Shown here: in pieces, positions 11,005-23,032 of the stretch | How the letters are laid out: each line of letters starts with the position of its first letter | Numbering within the stretch: the stretch's first letter is position 1 | Program-made: the position numbers and the translations under genes | Assembly: GCF_035046485.1 (NCBI RefSeq) | Contig: NC_085136.1 | Coordinates: 76,463,734 to 76,527,733, forward strand | DNA: 64,000 nucleotides | Source: Aedes albopictus | Taxonomy: Eukaryota; Arthropoda; Insecta; Diptera; Culicidae | Direction of reading: 5' to 3' | Notes under the pieces: generated by a model | Seen by the model: only the letters and a program-made list of their open reading frames with translations | Database searches by the model: none | Told to the model about the DNA's origin: nothing

Positions 11005-12470
11005 GTGATTCTTTTTTCCAGAGATACCTCCAGGTGCTTCTTCAGGAATACGTGGGGGCCGTTCATAAACCACTAAGAGACATTTAGAGGAGAGAGGGGG
11101 GTCTGGCCTATGCTAAGTCTATGCTTGTTACAGAAATTTATGCTTAGGTTTTTTTGTGGTAGGTTTCCTTCTGGGAGTTGCAGCCGGGTTTCTTCCAGGG
11201 ATTTTAACAAATTTCTTATGGAAACCCTTCGGGGATTCGAGATGCGATTCCTCCCGAAATATGAGCTGTGATTCATCCAGGAGCTTCTGCTGCGATTCCT
11301 CCAGCAATACCTTCGGAAATTCTTCCATGTATTCTTATAAGAATCCCTTCAGATATGGCCCTAAGTTTTTTTTTTCAGGCATTCTATCTCTAGTACCTCC
11401 AGAAGTTTTTCTTGGAATTCTTTCAGAAACCTTTGCTAGGATTCATTCAGTTTTTTTTCTGGTATTTCCGCAGGAATTTTCCGAGGAATTTCTACAGGAA
11501 CTCCTCTAGGGATGTATTCAGAAATTTCTGTGGGAATTTTTCCAGTCATTCCTACTAGAGTTACTCCGTGGATTCTTCCAAGAATTTACATATCTATGTT
11601 TTTCCTCTCAGGATTTCTTAAGGGATTTCTACTGCTATTCCTCCAAAAACCCTAACAGAGATTCATCTGGAGATTTCTCCGGGTTACTTCTAAGGATATC
11701 TTGGAATGAATGTCTAATATCTACACATGTATTCTATAACTTTTCCAGGAAACATTTTTCTCATGAGGTTTCTCCATTACTCTCTAGATTTCCCTACAGA
11801 GACTCTTCTATACATTTCTAGATAGTTTCCTCATGGGATTCCTCCTCGTGATATTCCTACAGAAATATCTCTTGCTGTTGTTTAAGAAATTTTCTTTGTG
11901 ATTTCATCTGAAATTCCTGCAGGAACTCTCCAAAAAATTATTGCTGGGAATTCTCCTGGAATACTTGTTTAAATTACTGAAGCGATTTCTGCAGGAGTTC
12001 GCCCAGGAATTGTTCCAGAGCTTTTTCAAGAATTCCTTCGTGTATTTCTCCAGGAATTTTATCTGGAAATCTAGCAGGGTTCCTCAAATGATTCCTCAAG
12101 GAATTTGTCCAGGATTTTTCAATGAATTCTTCCGGAGAAGCCTTTAGGGATTTCTTCGGAGATTGCAATAGAGACTCCTTCAGAAATTTCCTAAGAGATT
12201 TTCCGGGAATTCTTCTTGAGAATTCTACAGGAATTCCTGTAGGATTTTGTCCTGTATTTCCTCAGATCATCTCTCCACGAACGCTTCTAGGGATTCGTTC
12301 AGAAATTTGAACTGGAATTTCATCAAGGATTTCACCTGTGCCTCCTCTTGGAATTTTTACAAGGATTTTTAGAGGTTTTTTCTTGAGATTCTTGCGCAGA
12401 AATTCATTAAAAGATTATTCCAGGCATCCTTCTATGATTTCTCCAGATATTCCTTAAAAAAATGTGATTA
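11005..12470. repeat. Degenerate 12-nt-phase tract, T-rich orientation
   Basis: Same word family as the preceding tract, now back in the TTCCAGGAATTT orientation. A small unrelated fragment (GGGGGCCGTTCATAAACCAC) sits at about 11054. The 117-residue frame at 11156-11509 comes from this repeat. Confidence 0.6.
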
Positions 12471-12582
12471 CTGCTGCCATCTACTGTCTTCCAGCACCAC
12501 TCACTCACTGCTTCTATGTTGTACGAGCTCAAAATCATTTTTATGATTAAGTAATTGGAAAATGGTCTGTTTTTGTTAGGTA

Positions 12583-13327
12583 CCATCTTACCTCGCTTAT
12601 TCTACACTCATAACACGACACTTCTTAACTCGTACCCCGCTTATTCGACATTTGTCGAATAAAAAAAATGGTCAGATGTCACAGCGATGTACACTGTAAA
12701 CGCGAAACGATCCGATGTTGTGCTTATACTCGCGTCTGCAAGAGTTCTTTCTGCAAATGCCACTTTCGGAAGTTCAGAGTTGGAGTTATCCGACACCTGA
12801 ACCGTCTGAAGATCAACCGGAATTAACTCCAGCAGCCAGCAATCGTAGACTATCGTTTAATAACAAATATGACAATCAAAACAAAAAATAGAGTGGCCAA
12901 ACAGTAAAAAAAATAACAAGGTGGTGACCAATTTGTCGAATTGAAAGTTGGCCCGGATAATTGGGTTGTTTAGTGAATAAAATATTGCTATTTTCCATAG
13001 CCTAATCGAAAGAGCTCATTTTTCTGAGTATAACGTGATTTTATTGGATTCCAATACCTTTGTTTGGATGGTTAAATTAACAAAACAGTTTTCATTTTTG
13101 TGGATAGAATGACAGTTCAATCGATAAAGTGACAGTTCGGCCCGAACAAAAAAATTTCCCCATACAAACTTTAAATGCATTTTAAAAATAGTTCCCGGAT
13201 TCCGAAAATTATGAAATTTTGGATTTCGACTAATTGTAGGGTGGAGAATCCGATTTTGAAATAATCCGGATGCCCCTAAAGAACCCAATTGGATAACAAT
13301 CATTGTCGAATAAGCGGGGTTTTACGG
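12583..13327. mobile_element. TA-flanked element with CCGCTTATTCGACA ends
   Basis: The left end TACCATCTTACCTCGCTTAT aligns with the inverted right end TACCGTAAAACCCCGCTTAT, flanked by TA. A second copy of the CCCCGCTTATTCGACA motif lies just inside the left end (about 12635). A related right half is present at about 39450-39600. Relative to that copy this one has about 300 extra bases (about 12965-13283) bounded by AATTGGGTT and AACCCAATT, probably a nested insertion. Confidence 0.6.
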
Positions 13328-13349
13328 TATGATCTATTTCTAGTATTGC

Positions 13350-16300
13350 ATTGGTAGTACTGGAAAAATGGCTGGTTGAAATGCTAGTGTATTTTCCGGG
13401 AGATTTTCTAAAGAAAATCCTAAATACATTTGTGGAAACATTCCTTGCGCAATCCCTTCTGGAGCTTCAGAGGGCTTCAGGGTGGAAATTCTGAAGAAAT
13501 ATCTGGAAAATTTGCGTAAAAATGCTTGGAAATTCCTCGAGGGTCATTTTTGGGAAAATTCCTTGAAAACTATTGCAAAAGCTCCTCGGAGGACTTTTTT
13601 TGGAAAATTTCATAGAACTATTGGAGGTACTTAAGGACGAGGTTGTTCCGAAGAATTCCCCTAAAAAAATCCAAGAATAACTAGGCATTCCTCCAAATAT
13701 CCACCTAACATTCTCTGATGGTATTGATCGAGGAACTTATTTAGAAATGTTATCAGAGATTTATCCAGAAATCCCTCCAGCATTTTTTCCAAGAATTTCT
13801 CCCAGGCAATCCCCAAAGAATTGCTTCAAGAATTATTCCGAGAACTACTGAAGGCATTTCTCAATCATTATTTTTTCATGATTTAACCCAAGAATTCTCC
13901 GTAGATCTGAATTTTTGCCACGAATAACTACTGCAAATCTTACATCAATTTCTCCAAGAACGAGTGTCTCCAGAGTTTTTTTTTAAGAAGCTCCAACAAT
14001 TCTTGCAGTAATTCTCCCAAGATTTTCTTCAATTACTGAAGTTTTTTTCTGGAAAATTCCCGGATGAATGTTTGGAAGTGCTTCGAGGGTTATTTTTGAA
14101 AACAATTCTGGGAGAATTATTGAATAAATAAAATCCTGAGACACTTTCTGGAAGAATTCCTGCAGAAACTTCACAAGCATTTCCAGTTGGAATTCCTGGA
14201 AAAAAATCTCAATGATTTTTTTTTTAGAATTGCTGAGGTAATTTCTGGAAAAAAAAATGTGCGATTTTTAGTAGAATTCCAGAGAGAATTACTGGAGAAA
14301 TGCCGGAAAGAATTACCGTATTAATTTTTAAATAAGTTCCAAAAGGAATCTCTGAATTGTCAGGAGGATTCCAGTGAGCCCATCTGGAAGAACTCCTTGA
14401 AGCATTTCTGGAAGAATTTCTGAAAAATTACGTGGAGAAATTCATGGACATTTCCAAGAGTAAATCTTCGAGTCATCAAAAAAAAATCTGAAGAATTCCT
14501 TTAGGAATTTTCAAGAGAAGTCTCTGGAGGAGTACTAGGAGAACTTTATTGAAAACTTTTGGAGGAGGAATTTTAGGAAGAACTCCCAGGAAGTTTTCAT
14601 GGGAAATTCCTGAGATAATTTTAGAATAAATTTCTGGGAAAAGTTGTGGTAGCATTCCTGGGAGAAATTTCTCGAAAAATTAGTGGAGCAACTTCTGAAG
14701 AAATACTTAATGGTATCTGTGGTGAAGTTCCTGCGGGAATTCCTGGGAGAATACTATGGCGATTTTTGAAGAAAATTCTAGAAACATCTCAAGTAACATT
14801 TTGATAACCAATTACTATTGTAAAGTTTTTGAGAATCATCATAAAAGCTTATACCTATTATTTTGGTTTTGCGATGGTTTTAAGTACCTTTTCCAGTCTA
14901 TTTGAGTAAAAATATAGAAAATCCCTAAATAATTTCTACTAATGTTCTAAGGAGGATGCATTGAGGAATTTCTTGCATATTTCTTGACGAAATTCTTTGG
15001 ATAATTCTTGGAAGAATTATTGAAGGTCTAAAGAATTTCTCGGAAAAAAATCATTGTTAAATTTCTGAAGAAACTCCTGCAGAAAATTCCGGGCATGTTT
15101 CAGGAAAATTGCTGGAGGTTTTCTAGGAGAATTTTTTGAGAAATTTGCTTGACGATTTCCTGGAGCAACTGTAGGATTTCTTGGATAATTCTTGGCAGAA
15201 TTGCAAAGGGGCAGCTCTGGAAAACTTCCTGGATGAATTTCTGGATGCTCTAAAAAGCCCGTTACTGGAGAAACTGGAACAAAAAATCCTGGGAAAATTT
15301 GAGGGGGTTTCAATGGAGATATTTCTAGGTGTTTTTTTATTTCCTGATGAATTCGGGGATATTCCAAAGGGGGTGCCTTGGTGCATCCTGCGGTGATATT
15401 TCGAGAATTATTAGGGCGAATTTCTAAAGGTATAACTGAAGAAAATCTTGGGATAATTACTGGAAGAATTGCTGGAGCTTCTAAAAAAAAAACTCTGGAT
15501 GGACTCCTTCCTGAGGAAATTTCTAGAGGATTTTCAATAGTAATTCCTGGCAAAAAAAACTGTAAAAATTTTACGGAGATGTCTCGGGTTAATTCGTGAG
15601 AAAAAATGATTGAGAAATGCCTTCCGGGATTCTCGGAATAATTCTTGAATTCTTTGGAGAATCCTTGGGAGAAATTTCTGGAACAATTCCTGGAGGGATT
15701 TCTAGAGAAATATTTGATACCATTTTTGAAAAAGTTCCGTGGCGAATACCATGGGAGAAAGCCCGGTGGAGTTTGGGAGGAATGCAAAAAAAAATACCAA
15801 GTGTAATTCTTGAAAAATTTCTAGATGAATTTTTCGGAACATTCGTGAGGATTTTTTATAAGACAGGTCTTGGGGGAGTTCGAAGGAGAATAAGTGTAAT
15901 TATTCTTAAAAAAAACTTGAAAAATATATGAGGATATGCAAGAGACATTTTAATAGTAATTACTTTTAGAGTTTCAATAGGAATCTTTTGGAAAATTTTT
16001 GGAATAACTCAAGAAGAATTCCTGTGATAATATCTATGAGTTTTAATGCAGGAACTACTGAAAAAATTGCTCGATAAATTACTGGTAGAATTATATTAGA
16101 AGTTCGCGGAAAAAATTCTAAAAAAATTACTGGACGGAATCCTGGAAATTTACTGGAGGAAATCTACGAAAATTCCGAAAGGAAATCCTTGAACCTTTGC
16201 CTGGGGTAGTTCTGTAGGACATTCTTAGTGAATTTACTGGAAGTACGATCAGAGAAATTTCTGAAGAACTTCTTGGGGAATTCCCCAAAACTGTTTCTGG

Positions 16301-16550
16301 AGAAATTCCTGCGGAAATTTGACGATAGTTTTTGGAGAATTTCTTGTAAAATTCCTAGAAGAATTTCAATGAAGAGACCTGGTGGGAGGATTTCTTGGTA
16401 TATTCCAAAAGAAATCAGTGCGTTGCGAGAATTCTGGTATTTCTAAAGAAATCCTAAAGAATTTCCTAGAAAAATTCTTAGAAAAATTCTTAGAAAAGTT
16501 CCTGAAGAAATAGCTGGAAAAAATCCTGGGAAAATTTAATAGGATATGCT
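13350..16550. repeat. Long degenerate 12-nt-phase tract, A-rich orientation
   Basis: About 3.2 kb of GGAATTCCTGGAAGAA-like words, interrupted by about 130 bp of other DNA near 14800-14930. A 256-residue frame runs through it on the minus strand (15017-15787). Its product is a degenerate S-R-N-F / F-L-Q-E tetrapeptide pattern, the direct translation of a 12-base period, so it is not treated as a gene. Confidence 0.6.
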
Positions 16551-16559
16551 GCCCAACTA

Positions 16560-17450
16560 ACAATCGCCAACCGCAAACAAGCATGCATGCTGAATTGTTG
16601 CTTTATAATAGTAATTATAGCTGAACTAAAATTATGCTGTACACATTACTGTACAAATGCTATTTCAATTGAAAAAGTAGCCAATGTTCAACTTTTCGTA
16701 TTGGTATTAATCATGATAATTTAAAACACTTTTCAAGCGTTTAATAAGATTTTAATTCGACTCGAAGTAATGCCTTTACAACATAGTTTAACAACACTTT
16801 TTTCTGCTTCTTGTTAAGTTCATGTAAAAATTAGGACACGTATCTGTATAATGTGTTTTTCACAAGTCACATAAGCGTTTTCGTTTCATCATACTTCGTC
16901 TCAGAGTACATGATGAAAAACACGTAAACAGCTGAATCAATCTGTTGTTCAGTCGTTAACCATAATGCTGTGCTAATTCACCACTGCTGAATAGGAGTCG
17001 AAGTCTGATCATTATTAAACCACGGGAAGTTTATGTTTTGATTTGAGCGCTGCAATTCATCATCAGATAGGAAGGCATGTGGCTGGCAATCGACGGGTCT
17101 CGAGTTCGAATCTGGATTTAGGTAAATTTATGTGTAATTATTATTTCACAATATTTGTTCACAGCATAAAATTCCAATCCATAAACTCTTGTGGAAATTT
17201 TTGCATTTTTTTAGTTTTTAATCACTTTTTGCTAAAGCTGAATACCAGCTTTACTATATAGTTGTAAAACGATTAAACAACAAACAGTTCAATTGGTACA
17301 CAACACTATGCTTTATAGTTTCTCCAAATTTGTGTAAACAAACCCGAACAAAGGTTGTGCCTGGAATTATTCAAATGTTATTCAGCATCATGCTGAATCA
17401 ATTCGTCGTAACGGTGCTTGTAAGTGAGTGATTGTTAGTTGGGTGGAGAA
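16560..17450. other. Unassigned AT-rich sequence with a weak tRNA-like B-box
   Basis: No gene recognised. GAGTTCGAATC at about 17101 resembles a Pol III B-box, but no matching A-box or cloverleaf could be folded. Confidence 0.3.
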
Positions 17451-17645
17451 ACTCTAGGAGGAATTACCTTAGAGAATTTCTGAAGGAATACCTCGCGAAA
17501 TTCATGGGGTGATACTTGATGGAATTCCTGGAAGAATTACTGGAGTTTTTAGAGAAATTCCTGGACGAAAACCTTTGATGATTTCAGAGTAATACTTTGT
17601 AGAATTTTTGGAGGAATTCCAAATAAATTCCTGTATGAATTCTCT
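17450..17645. repeat. Short degenerate 12-nt-phase tract
   Basis: A-rich orientation of the same GAATTCCTGGAAGAATT-like word family. Confidence 0.5.
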
Positions 17646-18129
17646 GAAAAATGGAAAATATTGAAATTCCTTTACTCTACTATGGTGTATTGTGTTCTAA
17701 AACTACATAGATTAGTACTTCATCTATTTCGAACCACTGATTTCAAGTCTAACCTTAGAATCCCTATAACAAACACATTTTGTATTACAGAAATACGGAA
17801 ACATGTTTATATTTTGTCTTCTCTGGTGAAACAACAAAGTAGGTATCGCATCTGGTTTGTACCGAACGACCATAGTCAAGAGTTTTGCGCGCTTAGATTA
17901 CTTCCAGCTGCATAGTTAGTCCGTAATCTTCCATACGGTCCATAACGTTGTAAGTTGTTTATTCTAAATTTTATTAGCTCGCGTCCATTCCCCGAATAAA
18001 TGCGCACCGAGCGTATGTTTGTGTTTGGAATTGCGTCACGAAGTTTCCAAACCTTCCATGTTGGTTGAACGTTGAACATCGCACGCTGTATGGAGGTTTT
18101 CTGAGTCATCACCATTGTCCATATTATAG

Positions 18130-18325
18130 GTGGGACCTACTTTGAATCCGGAGATTTATTTGGACAATCAGGTCCCCAAGCGGACCGCGTTATCGCAATT
18201 GTTCTTATCTTTGTCGAGGGATATCGGAATTTGTCACCAAATCGATGAACTAGTGCTGCGCTATCTGATATCGGTCGCTGTTCGCGATTTTATTGTCCTT
18301 TATGATATTGAAGTCAAAGCTCTTC
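18130..18325 (+). CDS. Candidate internal coding exon, unrecognised
   Basis: An acceptor-like TATTATAG precedes 18130 and a strong donor C|GTAAGTAT follows 18325. The frame between is open for 65 codons and is richer in balanced codons than the surrounding AT-rich DNA. The peptide includes Leu/Ser-rich helical-looking stretches (for example LSQLFLSLSRDIG) but no domain I recognise. The acceptor has a poor pyrimidine tract, and the flanking DNA (17650-18520) shows no other exon. It could be a chance frame or an old transposon fragment. Confidence 0.22.
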
Positions 18326-18521
18326 GTAAGTATGACGAATTAACCTACTTTTATATTGTCTTGTTGCGGAAAGAAATCAGTTCAATGGATTTGAGTTCGA
18401 CCCACTTTGCAACCTAGAAAAAGAACTGATTTCCACGAAAAGTGAGCGAAAAGAACTCTCTTGTCCGACCTAATAATGTGTTTGATATTATCAAATGGAT
18501 GAATATTTTTGATACACTTCC

Positions 18522-18862
18522 ATGGACTTATCCACCGATGAACCGAATTCATCGCGGTTCGTGAACTTTGACACTAGAGCGGGGCCATTTCCAATCAGAA
18601 TTGAATGATTTCCAATCAGAATTTACCGATTCCGATTGGGAATGGCCCCGCTCTAGTGTCGAAATTCTCGAACCGCGATGATTTCAGTTCATCGATGCAC
18701 TCGTATATCCACCGATGAACTAAATTCACTCGGTCTGAGAATTTTGACGCAAGAGCGGCTCTCTTCCAATCAGAATTGGACGATTCTGATTGGAAATGGC
18801 CCGCTTTAGTGTCAACACTCTCGGACCGAGTGAATTCTGTTCAGCGGTTGATAAATCGATGG
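18522..18862. repeat. Two abutting foldback elements
   Basis: Copy 1 (18522-18706) has the CATCGCGGT arm. Copy 2 (18707-18862) has the alternative CACTCGGTC arm. This is the first place in the window where the second arm subtype appears. Confidence 0.7.
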
Positions 18863-19499
18863 AACAGTTCATCTTCAAGGATGCCAGAACTCCTTAGTTC
18901 CTTCATTTTTTTATTAAATGTCAAAAATGTTGTTAATTATTGAACACAATTTCAAGTTTAAGGAATAGATCAAGTGAATTATAATAAGCAAACTAACGCT
19001 AATATCTGTTTGCCTTGATCCAACTTCTTTTTCGAATGGAGAGGATTTATTCCAGCAAATTCAAGTGTTCATCATCCTCAGTCACGAAATGTGGAACATT
19101 TGCACAGTCGTTCCGACAAACTCGACTCATCATCGACCAGTAGATAGACCTCGAACCAACCAACCAACGAACAACGCGGCAACAAACAGACAAGTGCATT
19201 AAAATTGTGTCTGTGTTCTTGGTGGTGCTGGATGTCGCTTTGCTTCAACCAGAGAGAGGGTGTTGTCATCCATGCACATGAAATCATGGATCGGATGGTA
19301 GCGCAGCACAACAACTACAACCATTCTGAAAAAAAGCAAGAGGTGGCAAATGTCAAACGAATAAATTTCCTATCAGTAGTCCGGCAGTCGACGGCCACGA
19401 CATTGCATATTATAGACAAAGAGACATAATAAAGTTGGAAACAGATTTTTCGGCTTGCAAAGAGGAACTGGTTCACCTTAAATGAATGTGGATGAACCA
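18863..19499. other. Unassigned sequence
   Basis: Non-coding, with no recognisable repeat, RNA or exon signals. Confidence 0.35.
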
Positions 19500-20164
19500 A
19501 TGGACTTATCCACCGATGAACCGAATTCATTGTGGTCCGAGAATTTTGACACTAGATCGGGACCGTTTCCAATCTGAATTGAACGATTTCCAATCAGAAT
19601 TTAACGATTCTGATTGGGAATAGTCCCGCTCTAGTGTCAAATTTTTCGGACCGCGATGAATTCGATTCATCGGTGGATAAGTCCATCGTAATGGACATTT
19701 CTACCGATGAATCAAATTCACTCGATCCGAGAATTTTGACACTAGAGCGGGGCCATTTCCAAACAGAATTTCTCAATTCTTATTGGATACGATCCGCTCT
19801 AGTGTCAAAATTCTCGGACCGAGTAAATTTGGTTCATCGGGGGATAGCTCCATGCTCAGGTTTATGGAAAAGTGGAATTTATAGGAAAAATTCCCTTCTT
19901 CTCAACGGCAAGTACATTCACGTTAATTCAGTTCATTCCGCATGTAGACAAGTGCAGAGATTAACTTTGAAAACATGAACATCATCGACATGAACACCGA
20001 TGTTTGATGGGCTTATCCATCGCTAAACCGAATTCACTCGCTCTGAGAAGGTTTACATACGAGCGGAATCTTTTCCAATCAGAATTAGACGATTCTAATT
20101 AGAAATGGCTCCGCTCTAGTGTTAAAATTCTCGGATCGAGTAAATTCGGTTCATCGAAAGACAT
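19500..20164. repeat. Three foldback elements in a loose cluster
   Basis: Copies at 19500-19686, 19690-19853 and 20007-20164. The first has a GCGATGAATTC right arm and the other two have GAGTGAATT/GAGTAAATT arms with more mismatches. About 150 bp of unrelated DNA separates the last two. Confidence 0.7.
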
Positions 20165-20329
20165 TGGTGAACCGAATTCACTCGGTTCGACCAAGTTCAT
20201 CCTCATTCATCTAGTTTCTCTAACCTCTAGGATACGCAGAAGGCGTCTGTTTGTCTATGACCAAATTCTAGGTTAGGTTCATATCTCTATCGCAAGATTT
20301 CACAAACAAACGAAACAAACCCGGGGGTC

Positions 20330-20640
20330 ATGCACTTATTACGTCGTCCGTTGTCGCTGCCGTCACCGTCACCGTAGTCAGTCGCATTTCGGTTCACGCC
20401 GGGGTTAACATTCAATTGAATTTTATTTCATTTGGCGTGCTCTCGTTTGGTTTGTGAGCGCAGATTTTCGTTTCTATTTTTCGGCCGCCAACATCTGGTT
20501 TGGTTCAACTGTCGGCCCTGGCCAACCAGAGTCAGTGAGGGCGGTTCGAATTTTCCGCCGTTGGCCGGCTTTCGCTTTGTGTGCCAAATGATTTACGAGT
20601 GGTTTATGAAATGGAGCTAGATATAGGCGATTTCCCCTTC
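20330..20640 (+). promoter_or_regulatory. GC-richer island with initiator-like motif
   Basis: A GC-richer segment in AT-rich surroundings, with CCGTCACC repeats and an arthropod initiator-like GTCAGTC at about 20377. No start codon with a downstream donor was found, so this is only promoter-like by composition. Confidence 0.15.
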
Positions 20641-20890
20641 CTTTTACGATCTCCATGACGTTTTTTTCCCGAGACGTCATTGGAGGAATTAATGGCTATG
20701 TTTGCATGCTCATGGAAAAATTAAGTCACTAATTCAAGGCTACGGGTATCCAGCGAGGTCACAGACATGAAGACTTGGTAATATTAATCGAATTCTTTGC
20801 ACACCCTAAGCTTTCACGATGAACGAACTCGATGCGACGAGAGCATCGATGAACTTTGCGTTCACTCGCCTGAAGCGGGAGATAACCGTA

Positions 20891-21210
20891 ATGGACTTAT
20901 CCACCGATGAACTGAATTCACTCGGTCTGAGAATTTTGACACCAGAGCGGGGCCAATTCCAATCAGAATTGTCAGATTCTGATTGGAAATTACCCCGCTC
21001 AGTGTCAAAATTCTCGGACCGAGTGAATTCGGTTCATCGATGGAGAAGCGAGTGGAGAAGTCCATTAATGGACTTATCCACAGTTGAACTCAATTCATTC
21101 GAGAATCGCCGTTTCCAATCAGAATTTAAAATTTCTATTTAGAAATGGCCCCGTTCTAATATCAATATTCTCGGCCCGAATGAATTCAGTTCACTGGTGG
21201 ATAAGTCCAT
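20891..21210. repeat. Two foldback elements
   Basis: Copies at 20891-21065 and 21068-21210. The second is shortened in its left arm. Both have the CACTCGG/GAGTGAATT arm class and GGACTTATCC-type ends. Confidence 0.7.
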
Positions 21211-21332
21211 AGGGGAGCGCCCTAGGATGAACAAAATGTCAAAACCACTTTTTCTTTTCATAGAGCCTCTATGAAGCGAAAAAGCGGATTTGACGTTTGG
21301 TTCATCCTGGGTGAACTACTTCCTCTATCCTA
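21211..21332. mobile_element. Small MITE between foldbacks
   Basis: Reads AGGGGAGCGCCCTAGGATGA at the left, has paired GTCAAAACCAC / GGATTTGACGTTTGGTTCAT segments, and lies between TA dinucleotides. A diverged inverted copy is at 23206-23299. Confidence 0.5.
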
Positions 21333-21800
21333 TAGACGAGTGCACCGATGAACTGAATTCATCGCGGTCCGATAATTTTGAAACTAGAGCGGGGCCATTC
21401 CCAATCAGAATTGTACAATTCTGATTAGAAATCGTTCACTTCTGATAAGAACCGGCTCTGCTCTAGTGTAAAAATTCTCGGACCACGATGAATTCAGTTC
21501 ATCGGTGCACTCGTCTATGGACTTATCCACCGATGAACCGAATTCATCGCGGCCCGAGAATTTTGACACTAGAGCGGGGTCTTTCCAATTAGAATTGAAC
21601 GATTCTGATTGGGAATGGCCCCGCTCTAGTGTCAAAATTCTCGGACCGCGATGAATTCGGTTCATCGGTGGATAAGTCCATAGACTTATCTATCGATGAG
21701 CTGAATTCATTCGATCCGGAACCGATTCCAATCGAGTGAATTTGATTCACCAGTTTCCAAAATTTTCGAACCAAGTGAATTCGGTTCATCGGTGAGGACA
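21332..21800. repeat. Three end-to-end foldback elements
   Basis: Copy 1 (21332-21518) has TAGACGAGTGCACC ends, copy 2 (21517-21681) has GGACTTATCC ends, and copy 3 (21681-21800) is degenerate and shortened. The first two overlap by only the shared ATGG/TAT bases, so there is no spacer. Confidence 0.75.
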
Positions 21801-22388
21801 ATTCCAAAGTCTGTTCATCTGTGATGGAACCCCCCAGTACTGTCGTCATCGGTGCCGGTGGGATGTTTACATCCATAAGCATCCCCTTGAAGAAAATGAT
21901 GGATTTTTCCCTTTTACAATTCGCTAAGCAAGCTGGGGGCTGTGGAGGGGCGGCGGTTGGAAATTACCATTATTACATTACGACCCGAGATAGATGGTGG
22001 TGATCGGGTGTGTCTGGTTACTGCCAGCAGCCGAGCTGGCTGGATTTGATTATTTTTGTTCGAGCGTGAAGGGATTTTCAAGTTGATTACCACACGTCGT
22101 CGTAGTCGAATAGATGGGCTTCAGTGGATTTCTGCGGCGAGTTCTGGATCTACGTCGTAAAATTTTCCTATATTCATACGGCGGAGAGGTGGAAAATCTT
22201 TATGGCTTGAATTTTTAATGGAGTTGAATTGAGATATTTTCTAGCTAGTTACAAAACTGTTGCAAGAGATAGGTTAAGTATGTTAGTATAAACATTTTTT
22301 TCCAAAAATATTCTTAAAATTCTGTTTAACCTAGTCCTGTCGCCGTCCACAAATAACGCAACGTTCTAAGATGAGGGGGAATGGACCA
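21801..22388. other. Unassigned sequence
   Basis: Non-coding, no features recognised. A short fragment near 22345-22375 resembles mosquito MITE ends (TCCACAAATAACGCAACG). Confidence 0.3.
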
Positions 22389-22992
22389 ATAGACGAGTGC
22401 ACTGATGAACTGAATTCATCGCGGTCCGAGAATTTTGACACTACAGCGGGGTCGCTTCCAATCAGAAGTGATAGATTTCCAATCAGAATTGAACAATTTT
22501 GATTGGGAACGACCCCGCTGTAGTGTCAAAATTCTCGGACCGCGATGAATTCAGTTCATCGGTGCACTCGTCTATTTGACTGTTTTAGATTTAGATTGGA
22601 CGATTCTGATTGGAAATGGCCCCACTCTAGTGTCAAAATTCTCGGACCGAGTGAATTCGGTTCGTCGGTGGATAAGTCCATTTTTCAACTATGCTGATTT
22701 CTGTTTCATTCGTTAGTGAACCTCTATCTATTTGCACACAGGTCATAATCTACGATGCCAATCAGAGTCACACCTCAAACTTCAAAAATGCTCGCTAGTC
22801 TACTGACACACATTTGATATTGAAACCTGCTTTCAAATGCTACTACAGTAGACTGTTGATAGATACAACACGTTTAACTGCGATGCTTTTCAGCTGTCAG
22901 TCTGACTAGTGGGACAGGTTTGCGATTAACGGATCGGCATCTGTCGAATGGTTCAATTAAAATGAACGAGGATGAACTTATCATGTAGAATG
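22389..22992. repeat. Foldback, a half foldback, and an inverted repeat-unit copy
   Basis: A complete foldback (22389-22575) is followed by a right-arm-only copy (about 22592-22681). Then comes an inverted partial copy of the 5700-6120 region (about 22706-22992), including TCGCTAGTCTACTGACACAC and the segment matching 5700-5760. The central CGCAGACGCG portion present at 5950-6080 is missing here. Confidence 0.65.
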
Positions 22993-23032
22993 GACTGATC
23001 CAAACAAGAGAATCAAAATCAGACACTAGAGA

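Noticed and set aside
11156..11509. 117-residue frame
   Set aside because: Lies in the 12-nt-phase tract and shows its repeat pattern.
15017..15787. 256-residue open frame on the minus strand
   Set aside because: The product repeats a loose S-R-N-F tetrapeptide, which is the 12-base DNA period; no domain or splice support.
17061..17110. tRNA gene
   Set aside because: Only a B-box-like GAGTTCGAATC; no A-box or acceptor pairing.
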